Positions 33,374 to 42,429 of a stretch of DNA of 64,000 nucleotides are shown in pieces (positions within the stretch are counted from its first letter, which is position 1; each line of letters begins with the position of its first letter). The stretch covers positions 94,290-158,289 of the forward strand of contig NZ_QFWW01000008.1 of assembly GCF_003265345.1 (NCBI RefSeq), in the 5' to 3' direction. The translations under genes were made by a program, and so were the position numbers. The notes beneath the pieces were generated by a model. That model ran no database searches and was not told the DNA's origin. It saw nothing but the letters and a program-made list of their open reading frames with translations. The DNA is from Lentzea terrae. Its GTDB lineage: Bacteria; Actinomycetota; Actinomycetes; Mycobacteriales; Pseudonocardiaceae.

Positions 33374-36256
33374 ATGCTGCGGAACGATGAACCGCGTCCG
33401 GCTTTTCCCGACGAACTGGCAGGTGAGTTCGGCCCAGCGCTCGATCCCCTGGTCGCGCCCGCCCTGGCAGGCCTCGCGGCCGAGCTCCGCGCGGTGCCGG
33501 GGCTGGCCGACGAGGAGCGGGACGTCGTGCACACGGCGGCCTCGGTCACGGTGCGGGAAGCCGTGTACCGCAAGGTTTGCCGCGTGCTGGTGCTCGAGCT
33601 GAACGCCGCGCGGATCACCGGTGCGCTCACCGCGGCGGATCCGGCGGCCCGGTTCGCGCAGTGGCTGGCCGGGGCGAGCGACAGCCGGTTCTGGGACGGG
33701 CTGGACGAGCACTATCCGCAGCTGCGGCAGCGGTTGTCGACGGTGGTCGGCAACCGCTGCGCCGCGGCTGTTCAGCTGGCCCACCGGTTCAGCGCGGACC
33801 GGGCCTCGCTCGCCGCGTTGCTCGGCAAGGCACCCGGCACGCTCACCGCCGTCGAGTTCGGCGCGGGCGACAGCCACCGCGGTGGGCAGACCGTGGCTGT
33901 CCTGCGCTGCACGGCCGGTCGAGTCGTCTACAAGCCGAGGTCGGTCGAAGTCGACGCGGTGCTCGGCCGGCTGTTGCGCGCGCTGTTGTCCGACGAGCCC
34001 GCGGCCAGCCGGATCCGCGTTCCCGATGTGCTGCTGCGGGACGGCTACGGGTGGGCCGCACACGTCGAACACCGCTACTGCTCCGGCGACGAGGAGCTGC
34101 GCGCGTTCTACCGGGGGATGGGCCACTGGCTCGCGGTCATGCGCCTGCTCGGCGGCAGCGACCTGCACGCGGAGAACCTGATCGCGGCCGGCCCGGTTCC
34201 TGTTGTCGTGGACTGCGAAACCCTGTTCACTCCCGTGCACGAGCTCGGCAAGCCGTCCGGCTACGGGCTCGCCGTCGACCGCGCCGTCAGTCTCGTCGGC
34301 GGCACCGTGCTGCGGACCGGCCTGTTGCCCGGCCGAGGCCTCGCGCTCGGCTGGCGCGGCGTCGACTCGTCCGCGATCGGTTCGTTGCCGGGCCAGCAGC
34401 CGTCCGCGCCCGTCCCGATGGTCGTCGGCGGCGGCACGGACCTCGCCAGGGTGGAACTGGTGCAGGCCCCGATCGCGTTGGCCGCCAACCATCCCAGCGC
34501 CGAGCCGATGCTCGGCAAGCACTGGCAACGGATCTACGACGGCTTCACCGAGCTGACCGAGCGGTTGCTGGAGATGGATCGCGAAGGCCGGCTGGAACCG
34601 TTGCTGGCCGGATTTGCCGACTGCCCGGTGCGGATCGTGGCCCGTGCCACCGAGACCTACGCCGAGCTGGGCCGGATGCTCTGGCACCCGACCTCGTTGC
34701 ACGGCGAGCAGGCCGCCCGGCAGCGCGCCGCCGGGTTGCTCGCCAAGCAGGCGGAGACCGCGCCGGGTGCGCCCGGTGACCCGGCGGTGATCGACGCGGA
34801 GATCGCGGACCTGCTCGCCGGCGACGTGCCGTTCTTCGCCACGACACCGCGCGACGGTGTGCTGACCGGGCCTGGCGGCACCACCTGGGGCGAACCGCTG
34901 GATCTCGTCGCCGACGCGCTGCACCGGTGGCGCGGCAACGATTTCGCGCTCGACCGGCAGGTGGCAGAGGCCGCGTTGGTGAGCGCCTACCTGAACGAGG
35001 GCTGGCTGCCGGACGACCGCCGCCTGCTCGCCACCGCCGTGCGCACGGACGACCTCGACCGCCGTCGGCGCACCCAGGCGGCGGACATCGTTCGCGCAGT
35101 GCGGGACCACGCTCTGCGGGCCGACGACGGGTCCGTCACCTGGATCGCGCCGGTGCTCAACCCAACCGGATGGGCGGTCACGCCGCTCGGGCCTGACCTC
35201 TACGGCGGGCTCTCCGGGATGGCGGTTCTCCTCGCCGCGTACATCGTCGAGATGAACGCCGACCGGGCGGACGAGGTCTCAGGCCTCGACTCCCTGCTCG
35301 CCGCCGTGGTGTACACGATGCGGCTCGGCGAGGACCAGATCGCGCGGGAGCACGCAGGCGAGCCGGCCATGCGTCCCGAGCCGCCCGGCGGTTACATCGG
35401 GCTCGGGTCGCAGATCTGGGGATGGCTGCTGCTGCACCGGATCGGGGTGGCCGGGGGACTCGAGCGAGCGTCGGCACTCGCCGGACAGGTCGCCGCCGGT
35501 GTGCGGGTCGACGAGTCGTTCGACGTGCTGCACGGGATGGCGGGCGCGGTGGTGCCTCTGCTGCGGCTCGCCGAGGCCGACCACCGGTGGACGGTCCTCG
35601 CGGCTCAGATCGGGGACCGGTTGATCGGCGCGGCCACATCTGAGGGCTGCTGGCCGACCGCCGCGTTCCCGGAAGGGATCGGCGGGTTCGCCCACGGGGT
35701 GACCGGGATGGGCTGGGCACTCGCCCGGCTCGCCGCGGTCACCGGCGACGCCGCGCACCGGCGTGGCGCGGAAGCCGCGTTCACCTACGAGGAGTCGCTC
35801 TACGACCCGGCTTTGCGCGGCTGGCGGGACCTGCGTTCGCCGGGCATGGCCGCGTCGGCCTGGTGCCACGGTGCGGGCGGCATCGGTGTCGCCGCCGCCG
35901 ATCTGCTGCAGAACGGCGAAGGGCGTTGGAGGGACGTGCTGCGGCGCGCGGCCGAAGCGTGCTGGGAGTCGGGCCTGGGCTGGAACCACACGCTCTGCCA
36001 CGGAGATCTCGGCGTGTGGGAGGTCGTCGACTCTGCTTTGGGCGCCGGGGTGGGACCCGTGGACCGGGTGACGCTGGACGGTCACGTGCTCAGCAGCCTG
36101 GAGGAGCACGGCCCGATCAGCGGCATGGCCAGGGAGGCGTTCTCGCCCGGCCTGCTGCCGGGGCTCGGCGGAGTGGCCTACCAGCTCCTGCGGATGCATC
36201 CGGACTGCACGCTGCCCAGCGTTCTACTGCCTGATCCTGGACCGATCCGGCGATGA
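33374..36256 (+). CDS. lanM: class II lanthionine synthetase LanM
   Basis: A 960-aa bifunctional enzyme that phosphorylates and eliminates Ser/Thr in LanA and then cyclises Cys onto them. The N-terminal dehydratase domain shows RVVYKPRSVEVDAVLG, GGSDLHAENLIAAG and VVDCETLF. The C-terminal LanC-like cyclase has the zinc ligands in WCHGAGGIG (near residue 830) and LCHGDLG (near 875). Length is normal for LanM. ATG 33374 follows AAAGGAG, 32 nt after lanA. Its stop overlaps the exporter start (ATGA), so synthesis and export are coupled. Confidence 0.93.
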   Translation: MLRNDEPRPAFPDELAGEFGPALDPLVAPALAGLAAELRAVPGLADEERDVVHTAASVTVREAVYRKVCRVLVLELNAARITGALTAADPAARFAQWLAGASDSRFWDGLDEHYPQLRQRLSTVVGNRCAAAVQLAHRFSADRASLAALLGKAPGTLTAVEFGAGDSHRGGQTVAVLRCTAGRVVYKPRSVEVDAVLGRLLRALLSDEPAASRIRVPDVLLRDGYGWAAHVEHRYCSGDEELRAFYRGMGHWLAVMRLLGGSDLHAENLIAAGPVPVVVDCETLFTPVHELGKPSGYGLAVDRAVSLVGGTVLRTGLLPGRGLALGWRGVDSSAIGSLPGQQPSAPVPMVVGGGTDLARVELVQAPIALAANHPSAEPMLGKHWQRIYDGFTELTERLLEMDREGRLEPLLAGFADCPVRIVARATETYAELGRMLWHPTSLHGEQAARQRAAGLLAKQAETAPGAPGDPAVIDAEIADLLAGDVPFFATTPRDGVLTGPGGTTWGEPLDLVADALHRWRGNDFALDRQVAEAALVSAYLNEGWLPDDRRLLATAVRTDDLDRRRRTQAADIVRAVRDHALRADDGSVTWIAPVLNPTGWAVTPLGPDLYGGLSGMAVLLAAYIVEMNADRADEVSGLDSLLAAVVYTMRLGEDQIAREHAGEPAMRPEPPGGYIGLGSQIWGWLLLHRIGVAGGLERASALAGQVAAGVRVDESFDVLHGMAGAVVPLLRLAEADHRWTVLAAQIGDRLIGAATSEGCWPTAAFPEGIGGFAHGVTGMGWALARLAAVTGDAAHRRGAEAAFTYEESLYDPALRGWRDLRSPGMAASAWCHGAGGIGVAAADLLQNGEGRWRDVLRRAAEACWESGLGWNHTLCHGDLGVWEVVDSALGAGVGPVDRVTLDGHVLSSLEEHGPISGMAREAFSPGLLPGLGGVAYQLLRMHPDCTLPSVLLPDPGPIRR

Positions 36257-38103
36257 CCGAGGCGCTGGCGTCCCCGTACTGGCGGCTCGACGACACCGGT
36301 AGGCCGCTCTCGTTCTGGCAGCTGCTGCGCCGTTTTCCCGCGGCGGGCAGGCCGGTCGTGGAGGTGATCTGGCAGGCGGCGCCCCGCTCCGCCGCGGTGA
36401 TCGCCGTGCTGCAGGTCGCGTCCGGCGTCACCGGGGCGTTCGGGTTGCTGGCGACCACCGGCGTGCTCGAGGAACTGCTGACCGCGGGGCCGACAGCGCA
36501 GCGGGTGCTCGCGGCCGTGCCGTCGTTGCTGCTGGTGATCTTTGCCTACTCGGCTCGGGCCGCCATGGACGCGGGCGTCGCGCTGGCCACCGCGCGGGTG
36601 GTGCCAGGGGTGCGCCGGGTGGCCGAGGAGCGGTTGTTCGACGCGAGCCTGCACGCCGAGCTGATCGCGTTCGACGACGACCGCTTCTACGACCGCATGC
36701 ACCGGGCTCGTGACCGCGGCCTGTTCTACCTGGAACAGGCCACCAGCAATGTGGTCGCGTTGCTCGGCGCGGTCTTCGCCGTCGTGGGCGCCGCCGGCAT
36801 CATCGGTGTGCTGCATCCGGTGCTGTTGCCCGTGCTGCTGGTCAGCCTGCTGCCGGAGGGCTGGGCGGTCTTCCGCTCCGCCCGGCTGGGCTACGAGGGC
36901 ATGACCCGCCTGGTGACGTTGAACCGCAGGCTGCGGATGATCTCGGACCTGGCCACCGAACGCGAACCGGCGGCCGAGATCAGGGCCTGCCAGGCCGAGC
37001 CGTTCGTGCTCGGCGAGTACCGGCAGGTCGCGGATGTGTTGCGGGACCACGAGGTTTCCGTTGGGCTCGCCCAGGCCAGGACCGGGATCGCCGGCCGGGC
37101 GTGTGCCGGGGTGGCCACCGCTCTCACGTTCGTGGCGCTGGGATTGTTGTTGTACGCCGGCTGGATTCCCCTGGCGGTCGCGGGCACGGCGGTGATCGCG
37201 ATCCGGACGTCTTCGTTGGCGCTCGGTCAGCTGGTGCGCGCCTGCAACGAGTTGTTCGAGCAGAGCCTCTACGTCAGCGACTACCAGTCTTTTCTTCGTG
37301 CGGCAGGAGAACGTCGTCGTTCGGCTGGTGCCGTCGCGGGACCCCCGAACCGGATCACGTTGCACGACGTCGGTTTCCGCTATCCGGGCGCTGCTGTGGA
37401 CGCCGTCCGAGACGTCAGCCTAACCCTCCACAAAGGACAGATCATCGCGCTGGTGGGGGAGAACGGCTCCGGCAAGACCACTCTGGCGAAGGTCATCGCC
37501 GGCCTGTACCGGCCGAGCAGCGGCCAGGTGTGCTGGGACGACCGCGACGTCGCCGAGCTCGACGTGGCCGACCAGGTGGTCGTGGTGCTGCAGGACCCGG
37601 TCCGGTGGCCGCACGACGCCAGGACCAACGTCCGGGTGGGCCGCCACCGCCGTGTCGATCCCGGCGACGCGGCGTTACGTTCCGCGGCCGACTCGGCGCG
37701 TGCCACGGAGGTGGTCGAGGGGCTGCCTCGTGGCTGGGAAACGTTGCTGTCCAAGTACTTCCGCGACGGCCACGAGCTGTCCGGCGGGCAGTGGCAACGC
37801 CTGGCCGTCGCACGCGGACTGTTCCGGGACGCGCCGCTGGTCATCTGGGACGAGCCCACCGCCCCGCTGGACGCCAAGGCCGAATACGCGGTGTACGAGT
37901 CGTTGCGGCAACTCGCGGGCAGCCGCACGGTCGTGCTGATCACGCACCGGCTGGCCAGCGTGCGCAACGCCGACCAGATCTACCTGCTGCACGAGGGCAG
38001 CCTGGTCGAACGGGGCACGCACGACGAACTGCTCGCGGCGGGGGGCCGGTACGCGCAGCTGTACGGGCTGCAGGTCGAGATGTACACCGGCGCGACCACG
38101 TGA
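36253..38103 (+). CDS. ABC exporter (fused TM-ATPase), no C39 peptidase domain
   Basis: A 616-aa half-transporter. The N-terminal 330 residues hold the membrane domain; the ATPase domain has Walker A GENGSGKTTLAKV, signature LSGGQWQRLAVA, Walker B LVIWDEPTAPLD and H-loop ITHRLASV. It likely exports the modified lanthipeptide. Unlike typical LanT proteins it has no N-terminal C39 peptidase, so the leader must be removed by another protease. The last codons (YTGATT then stop) are part of a 28-bp direct repeat found again 83 bp on. Confidence 0.88.
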   Translation: MTEALASPYWRLDDTGRPLSFWQLLRRFPAAGRPVVEVIWQAAPRSAAVIAVLQVASGVTGAFGLLATTGVLEELLTAGPTAQRVLAAVPSLLLVIFAYSARAAMDAGVALATARVVPGVRRVAEERLFDASLHAELIAFDDDRFYDRMHRARDRGLFYLEQATSNVVALLGAVFAVVGAAGIIGVLHPVLLPVLLVSLLPEGWAVFRSARLGYEGMTRLVTLNRRLRMISDLATEREPAAEIRACQAEPFVLGEYRQVADVLRDHEVSVGLAQARTGIAGRACAGVATALTFVALGLLLYAGWIPLAVAGTAVIAIRTSSLALGQLVRACNELFEQSLYVSDYQSFLRAAGERRRSAGAVAGPPNRITLHDVGFRYPGAAVDAVRDVSLTLHKGQIIALVGENGSGKTTLAKVIAGLYRPSSGQVCWDDRDVAELDVADQVVVVLQDPVRWPHDARTNVRVGRHRRVDPGDAALRSAADSARATEVVEGLPRGWETLLSKYFRDGHELSGGQWQRLAVARGLFRDAPLVIWDEPTAPLDAKAEYAVYESLRQLAGSRTVVLITHRLASVRNADQIYLLHEGSLVERGTHDELLAAGGRYAQLYGLQVEMYTGATT

Positions 38104-38191
38104 CGGCCGAGTTGAAGGGGCTGGTCCGCGGTTTGCGCGGCTGGCTGGTGCTGCTGGGCGACCTGTACACCGGCGCGACCACGTGACGGCC
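38081..38191. repeat. 28-bp perfect direct repeat, tandem duplication relic
   Basis: Positions 38081-38108 recur identically at 38164-38191 (period 83 bp). The first copy spans the exporter stop codon. The sequence after each copy is also related at about three-quarters identity with one 3-nt indel, showing an older tandem duplication of the exporter end plus the start of the flavoprotein gene. Confidence 0.85.
38100..38186 (+). pseudogene. 28-codon remnant duplicate of flavoprotein start
   Basis: A GTG-initiated 28-aa ORF with GTGA overlaps to both the exporter stop and the flavoprotein start. Its first residues (MTAELKGLVRGLRGWLVLLG) resemble the beginning of the flavoprotein (MTALQSLARGLHGRLVLPGE), and it ends with the exporter's YTGATT. 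It is therefore a duplication relic. It could still be translated and relay ribosomes to the flavoprotein. Confidence 0.7.
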
Positions 38192-39577
38192 TTGCAGAGC
38201 CTGGCCCGCGGCCTGCACGGCCGGCTCGTGCTGCCAGGAGAACCCGGCTACTCGTCGGCGCGCACGGCGTTCGTCCGGGGTCTCGACGAGGTGCTCCCCG
38301 AAGCCGTCGTGCGCTGCGCCGACCCGGCCGACGTGGCCGAGGCGATCACGTTCGCGCGGTCCTGCGGATTGCCCTTCGCGTTGCGCGGCGGCGGCCACAG
38401 CTTCGCCGGCCACTCGTCCACCCGCGGTCTGCTGATCGATCTCGGCGGGCTCACCTCGATCGCCGTGGGTGCCGGGACCGTGACGATCGGCCCTGGTGTC
38501 CTGGTCGGCGGTCTGGCGCGGCGCCTGGCCGACCACGACCGGGTGGTGCCGTGCGGCTGGTGCCCGACGGTCGGCGTGACCGGCGCGCTGCTCGGCGGCG
38601 GATACGGTGTGCTCAGCCGGTTCTACGGGCTCGGCGCCGACCACCTGCTGGCCGCCGAAGTCGTGCTGGCCGACGGCCGGACCGTGCGGACGGATGCCGA
38701 CCACGAGCCTGACCTCTTCTGGGCGCTGCGCGGCGCGGGCGGTGGCAACTTCGGCGCGGTCACCTCAGCCGTGCTGCGCACCCGACCGGCGCCCGCGCTG
38801 GTCTCGTTCTGCGTCCGGTGGCCGTACCACCAGGCAGCAGCCGTGATCGAGGCGTGGCAGCAGTGGGCACCTGACGCCGCGGACGAGGTCAACGCCGAGG
38901 TCGCGCTGACGGTGCCGGACTCGCTCGACGAACCGCCTTCGGTGACGGTCTTCGGCGTCGTCGTCGGGGACGTGGCTGAGCTCGCCGCTTTCACCGATCG
39001 CATCCCCGGTGCGGAGACCTCGCTGACCCCGCTGACCGGCCGAGCCGCCGCCTGCCACCACACCTATGCCGGTCTGCCCGCCACCGAGGTCCCGTTCGAC
39101 CCACCGCCGCCGGGCGACCGGCCCGGCCTCCGCGTGACCAAGTCCGAGTTCTTCGACCACCCGCTGCCCCAAGACACCATCGCCGCACTCGTCGCAGGCC
39201 TCGTGCACGAGCGGGTCGAGGGCCAGCACCGGGAGCTGGAGCTCGTCCCGTGGCGCGGTGCGATCGGCCGGGTTCCTCGCAACGCCACCGCGTTCGTGCA
39301 CCGCGAGGCCCGCTTCATGATCAGGCACGCGGTGCTGACCGGCCGCCGCGCCACCGACGAGCAACGCCGGGCCGCGAGCCGGTGGGCCACGTCGAGCTGG
39401 GCGCTGACGCATCCCCACGGCAGCGGGCACGTCTATCCCAACTACCCCGATCCGGACCTGCCCGACTGGGAGCACGCCTACTACGGCACCAACGCCGCAC
39501 GGCTGCGCGAAGTCAAGCGGGCTCACGACCCTGTCGGTGCCTTCAGGTTCGGCCAGTCGATCTCCACAGAGGTCTAG
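38183..39577 (+). CDS. BBE-type FAD oxidoreductase, probably bicovalent flavin
   Basis: A 464-aa berberine-bridge/PCMH-type oxidase. The FAD domain has the covalent histidine in RGGGHSFAGHS and the second covalent cysteine in CGWCPTVGVTGALLGGGYG, the pair used for 8-alpha-histidyl/6-S-cysteinyl FAD. A C-terminal BBE segment (YPNYPDPDLPDWEHAYYGTN) completes the family. The enzyme has no signal peptide. Coupling by GTGA to the LanM-exporter operon suggests that it oxidises the lanthipeptide, for example at a backbone or side-chain carbon; oxidation of a small-molecule substrate is the alternative. Confidence 0.87.
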   Translation: MTALQSLARGLHGRLVLPGEPGYSSARTAFVRGLDEVLPEAVVRCADPADVAEAITFARSCGLPFALRGGGHSFAGHSSTRGLLIDLGGLTSIAVGAGTVTIGPGVLVGGLARRLADHDRVVPCGWCPTVGVTGALLGGGYGVLSRFYGLGADHLLAAEVVLADGRTVRTDADHEPDLFWALRGAGGGNFGAVTSAVLRTRPAPALVSFCVRWPYHQAAAVIEAWQQWAPDAADEVNAEVALTVPDSLDEPPSVTVFGVVVGDVAELAAFTDRIPGAETSLTPLTGRAAACHHTYAGLPATEVPFDPPPPGDRPGLRVTKSEFFDHPLPQDTIAALVAGLVHERVEGQHRELELVPWRGAIGRVPRNATAFVHREARFMIRHAVLTGRRATDEQRRAASRWATSSWALTHPHGSGHVYPNYPDPDLPDWEHAYYGTNAARLREVKRAHDPVGAFRFGQSISTEV

Positions 39578-39609
39578 GCTCGTCCGATACCACTCTGCTG
39601 GGAGCGGCC

Positions 39610-40494
39610 ATGACGGAGATTCAGCGGTATCTCGCAGAAGAAGTCGCGGAAGACCTGGCTGACGGCATCATCAACCGAAGGGAAGCGCTCCGCCGCCTGG
39701 GCCTGCTCGGCGTGACCGGTGCGGCCGCGGCCGGCTTGCTGTCCGCGGGCACGGCGGCAGCCGAACCGGAAAGCGGCAAGCGTTCCTCGTCCGAAACGAG
39801 CTGGGCTCCCGTCCCACGGGAGTCGATCACCTTCCCAGGCCCCCGCGTGCCACTGATGGCCGCCTGGGCGCCTGCGGCCAAACCCCGTGGCGGCCTGCTG
39901 GTCATCCACGAGAACCGCGGCCTGAACGACCACATCCGCACGGTGGCCGGCCGGTTCGCCGCCAGCGGCTACTCAGCCCTCGCACTCGACCTGCTGTCCG
40001 AGGAGGGCGGCACCGGCTCGTTCCCCGGCGAGGCCGAAGTGGCGGCCGCGCTGTCGCGGATCCCGCCGGACCGTTTCGTGGCGGACATGAAGGCCGCCCT
40101 GACCGAGCTCAAACGGCGCGTGCGCGGCAAGAAGCTGTGCGCGGTCGGCTACTGCTTCGGCGGCAACATGGTGTGGCGCCTGCTCACCTCGAACGAGCCA
40201 CGCCTGGCCGCGGGCGCCGCCTACTACGGCCCGTTCCCGGAAGGCGGCACCTTCGCCGGCTCCCGCGCCGCCGTGCTCGGTGTCTACGGCGGCCTGGACG
40301 CCCGAGTCAACGCAACCCGCCCGGCGGCCAAGGCAGCGCTGGAGGCGGCGCGGCTGAAGTACGAGCTCCTCACCTTCACCGAGGCTGATCACGCCTTCTT
40401 CAACGACACGGGCGCCCGGTTCAACCCGCACGCGGCGACGGAGGTGTGGCGCCGAACGCTGAACTGGTTCGACGCCGCCGACACCAAAACCTGA
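39610..40494 (+). CDS. dienelactone hydrolase-family protein, probably Tat-exported
   Basis: A 294-aa alpha/beta hydrolase. The N-terminus INRREALRRLGLLGVTGAAA is a twin-arginine-like signal. The DLH triad is visible: Cys in AVGYCFGGNM, Asp in YGGLDARVN and His in TEADHAFFND. DLH enzymes hydrolyse dienelactones and related esters. ATG 39610 follows GGGAG; it lies 32 nt after the flavoprotein, so it may be the last gene of that transcript, although a role in lanthipeptide synthesis is not evident. Confidence 0.85.
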   Translation: MTEIQRYLAEEVAEDLADGIINRREALRRLGLLGVTGAAAAGLLSAGTAAAEPESGKRSSSETSWAPVPRESITFPGPRVPLMAAWAPAAKPRGGLLVIHENRGLNDHIRTVAGRFAASGYSALALDLLSEEGGTGSFPGEAEVAAALSRIPPDRFVADMKAALTELKRRVRGKKLCAVGYCFGGNMVWRLLTSNEPRLAAGAAYYGPFPEGGTFAGSRAAVLGVYGGLDARVNATRPAAKAALEAARLKYELLTFTEADHAFFNDTGARFNPHAATEVWRRTLNWFDAADTKT

Positions 40495-40590
40495 CAAAAC
40501 CAGGACAGTTGATCGACCTCCGGTCGAAGCGTCTTAAACCGGGAGGAGCCGCGCACTACGATCGAATGCCTCCAAACAGAGGAGGCGGTC

Positions 40591-42417
40591 TTGCCGGCGG
40601 ACTACCTGCCCGAGCGGAACGTGCTGACCGGCGACCAGAAGTACCGGCAGGCGCTGCTCGCGATCGAGGGCAGAAAGCCGACGATCGATCTCGCCTACGT
40701 CGGCATCAGCGAGCTCGATCCTCGACGTCATCTGCACAGCGACATCGTCAACCTCGACGTGTACAACAACGCGTTGAAGGAGCTCCCTGGTCAGGTGGGG
40801 GAGCTCCTGGCGCTGGAGTGTCTGGACGTGAGCGACAACGACCTCACCGAGTTGCCCGCGTCGCTGACGAACCTGGCCCAGCTCACGGCGTTGAACGTCG
40901 CCCAGAACAAGATCTCCAGGTTGCCCGCGGACATCCAGAAGCTGGCGAACCTGCGCTACCTCAACGTCTCCGACAACGACCTGGACGAACTGCCTGCCGG
41001 GCTCGGTGGGCTCGGCGCGTTGGAGGAGCTCGACGTCAGCGGCAACCTGTTGACCGCCCTGCCCGCCCGGATCGGCCGGCTGCGTCAGCTGCGGACTCTC
41101 GACGCCGCCAACAACGAGCTGCTGATGTTGACCGACGACCTGTGCCAGCTGCGCGAGCTCGAGCAGCTCCTGCTCGAATACAACGACATGTCCCAGGTGT
41201 CCCCCAACATCAGCAAGCTGCGACTGCTGCGGGTGCTCGACCTCTCGCACAACAAACTCCGCGCGTTGCCCGCTGAGATCGGGACGCTGCGCAACCTCGA
41301 GACGTTGCGGCTCGAGTTCAACGCGTTGACCGAGGTGCCGGCGGACATCGGCAAGCTCAGCAGCCTCCGCGAGCTGGACCTGTCGGGCAATCGGCTGACC
41401 AGGTTGCCCAGGGAACTGGGGTACCTGCCGCCAGGAGTTCTGTTACGTCTCAACGGAAATCCGCTGGTCGAGCCGTACTCGACCTTGCTCGCCCGCGGCG
41501 TTCCGGCGCTGCTCAACTACCTCCGCAGTCTGGAGGACAGCGCACCTCAGTACGAGGCGAAGGTGTTGCTGGTCGGCGAGGGAGGCGTCGGGAAGTCCTC
41601 GCTCGTCGCGGCGCTGCGTGAGGACGAGTTCGTGCACAACCGGCCTACCACGCACGGCATCGAGATCGGCACGCTCGACCTGCCGCATCCCGAGCTCAAC
41701 GCTCGCATGACCCTCAACACCTGGGACTTCGGGGGCCAGGAGGTCTACCGGATCACGCACCAGTTCTTCTTCTCCCGGCGAGCCCTGTACCTGTGCGTGT
41801 GGAAGCCGCGGGAGGGCCAGCTCGAGAACGGGGTCGAGTCGTGGTGCCGGCGGATCAGGCTGCGGGTGGCCGACCAGGCGAGGTTGATCGTCGTCGCGAC
41901 GCACGCGAGCGAACGGCGTGCCGAGTTCGACTTCGGCCATCTCAAGTCCAAGTTCCCCCAGCTCGTCGTCGACTACTTCCGGGTGGACAGCCAAACCGGC
42001 GAGGGCATCGCCGAACTGCGCGCGGCGATCGCCCGCCACGCGGCCGGCCTGCCGCAGATGGGGGAGTTGCTGAACAACAGCTGGCGGCTGGCCCGTGACG
42101 AGGTGCTCGCAAATGAGGAGTCGCACATCACCCGGCTGGCCTTCGAACGGGTGAGCGCGTCGCACGGACTGTCCGAGGACAGCACCGCGACCCTCGCCGG
42201 GCTGATGCACGACCTCGGCCACATCATCAACTACGCGGACGACGACGGTCTGCGGGACCTCGTGGTGTTGCGACCGGAATGGCTCACCAAAGCCATCGGA
42301 TACGTGCTGGAGGACGACTTCACCCGCGAGAACGCGGGCGAACTGCCGCACGACCGGCTGAGCACCGTCTGGTCGCCGGGCGGAAGGCCGCTCTACCCGT
42401 CCGAGTTCCACCCGTAG
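40591..42417 (+). CDS. ROCO protein, N-terminal part (LRR-Roc-COR start), ends at in-frame amber
   Basis: 608 codons from a TTG start (GGAGG 5 nt upstream) to TAG 42415-42417. Residues 50-310 are leucine-rich repeats (for example LECLDVSDNDLTELPASLTN). Then comes a Roc GTPase with P-loop LLVGEGGVGKSSLVAAL, G3 motif WDFGGQEVYR and a G4-like VVATHAS. The COR domain begins (GLRDLVVLRPEWLTKAIGYV) and is cut at SEFHP-stop. The next codons continue the COR domain in the same frame (FLRLMEKFDVSY), so one intact gene of 1043 codons has gained an amber codon, most simply CAG to TAG. Either a nonsense pseudogene, a readthrough case or a sequencing error. Confidence 0.8.
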   Translation: MPADYLPERNVLTGDQKYRQALLAIEGRKPTIDLAYVGISELDPRRHLHSDIVNLDVYNNALKELPGQVGELLALECLDVSDNDLTELPASLTNLAQLTALNVAQNKISRLPADIQKLANLRYLNVSDNDLDELPAGLGGLGALEELDVSGNLLTALPARIGRLRQLRTLDAANNELLMLTDDLCQLRELEQLLLEYNDMSQVSPNISKLRLLRVLDLSHNKLRALPAEIGTLRNLETLRLEFNALTEVPADIGKLSSLRELDLSGNRLTRLPRELGYLPPGVLLRLNGNPLVEPYSTLLARGVPALLNYLRSLEDSAPQYEAKVLLVGEGGVGKSSLVAALREDEFVHNRPTTHGIEIGTLDLPHPELNARMTLNTWDFGGQEVYRITHQFFFSRRALYLCVWKPREGQLENGVESWCRRIRLRVADQARLIVVATHASERRAEFDFGHLKSKFPQLVVDYFRVDSQTGEGIAELRAAIARHAAGLPQMGELLNNSWRLARDEVLANEESHITRLAFERVSASHGLSEDSTATLAGLMHDLGHIINYADDDGLRDLVVLRPEWLTKAIGYVLEDDFTRENAGELPHDRLSTVWSPGGRPLYPSEFHP

Positions 42418-42429
42418 TTCCTGCGGTTG

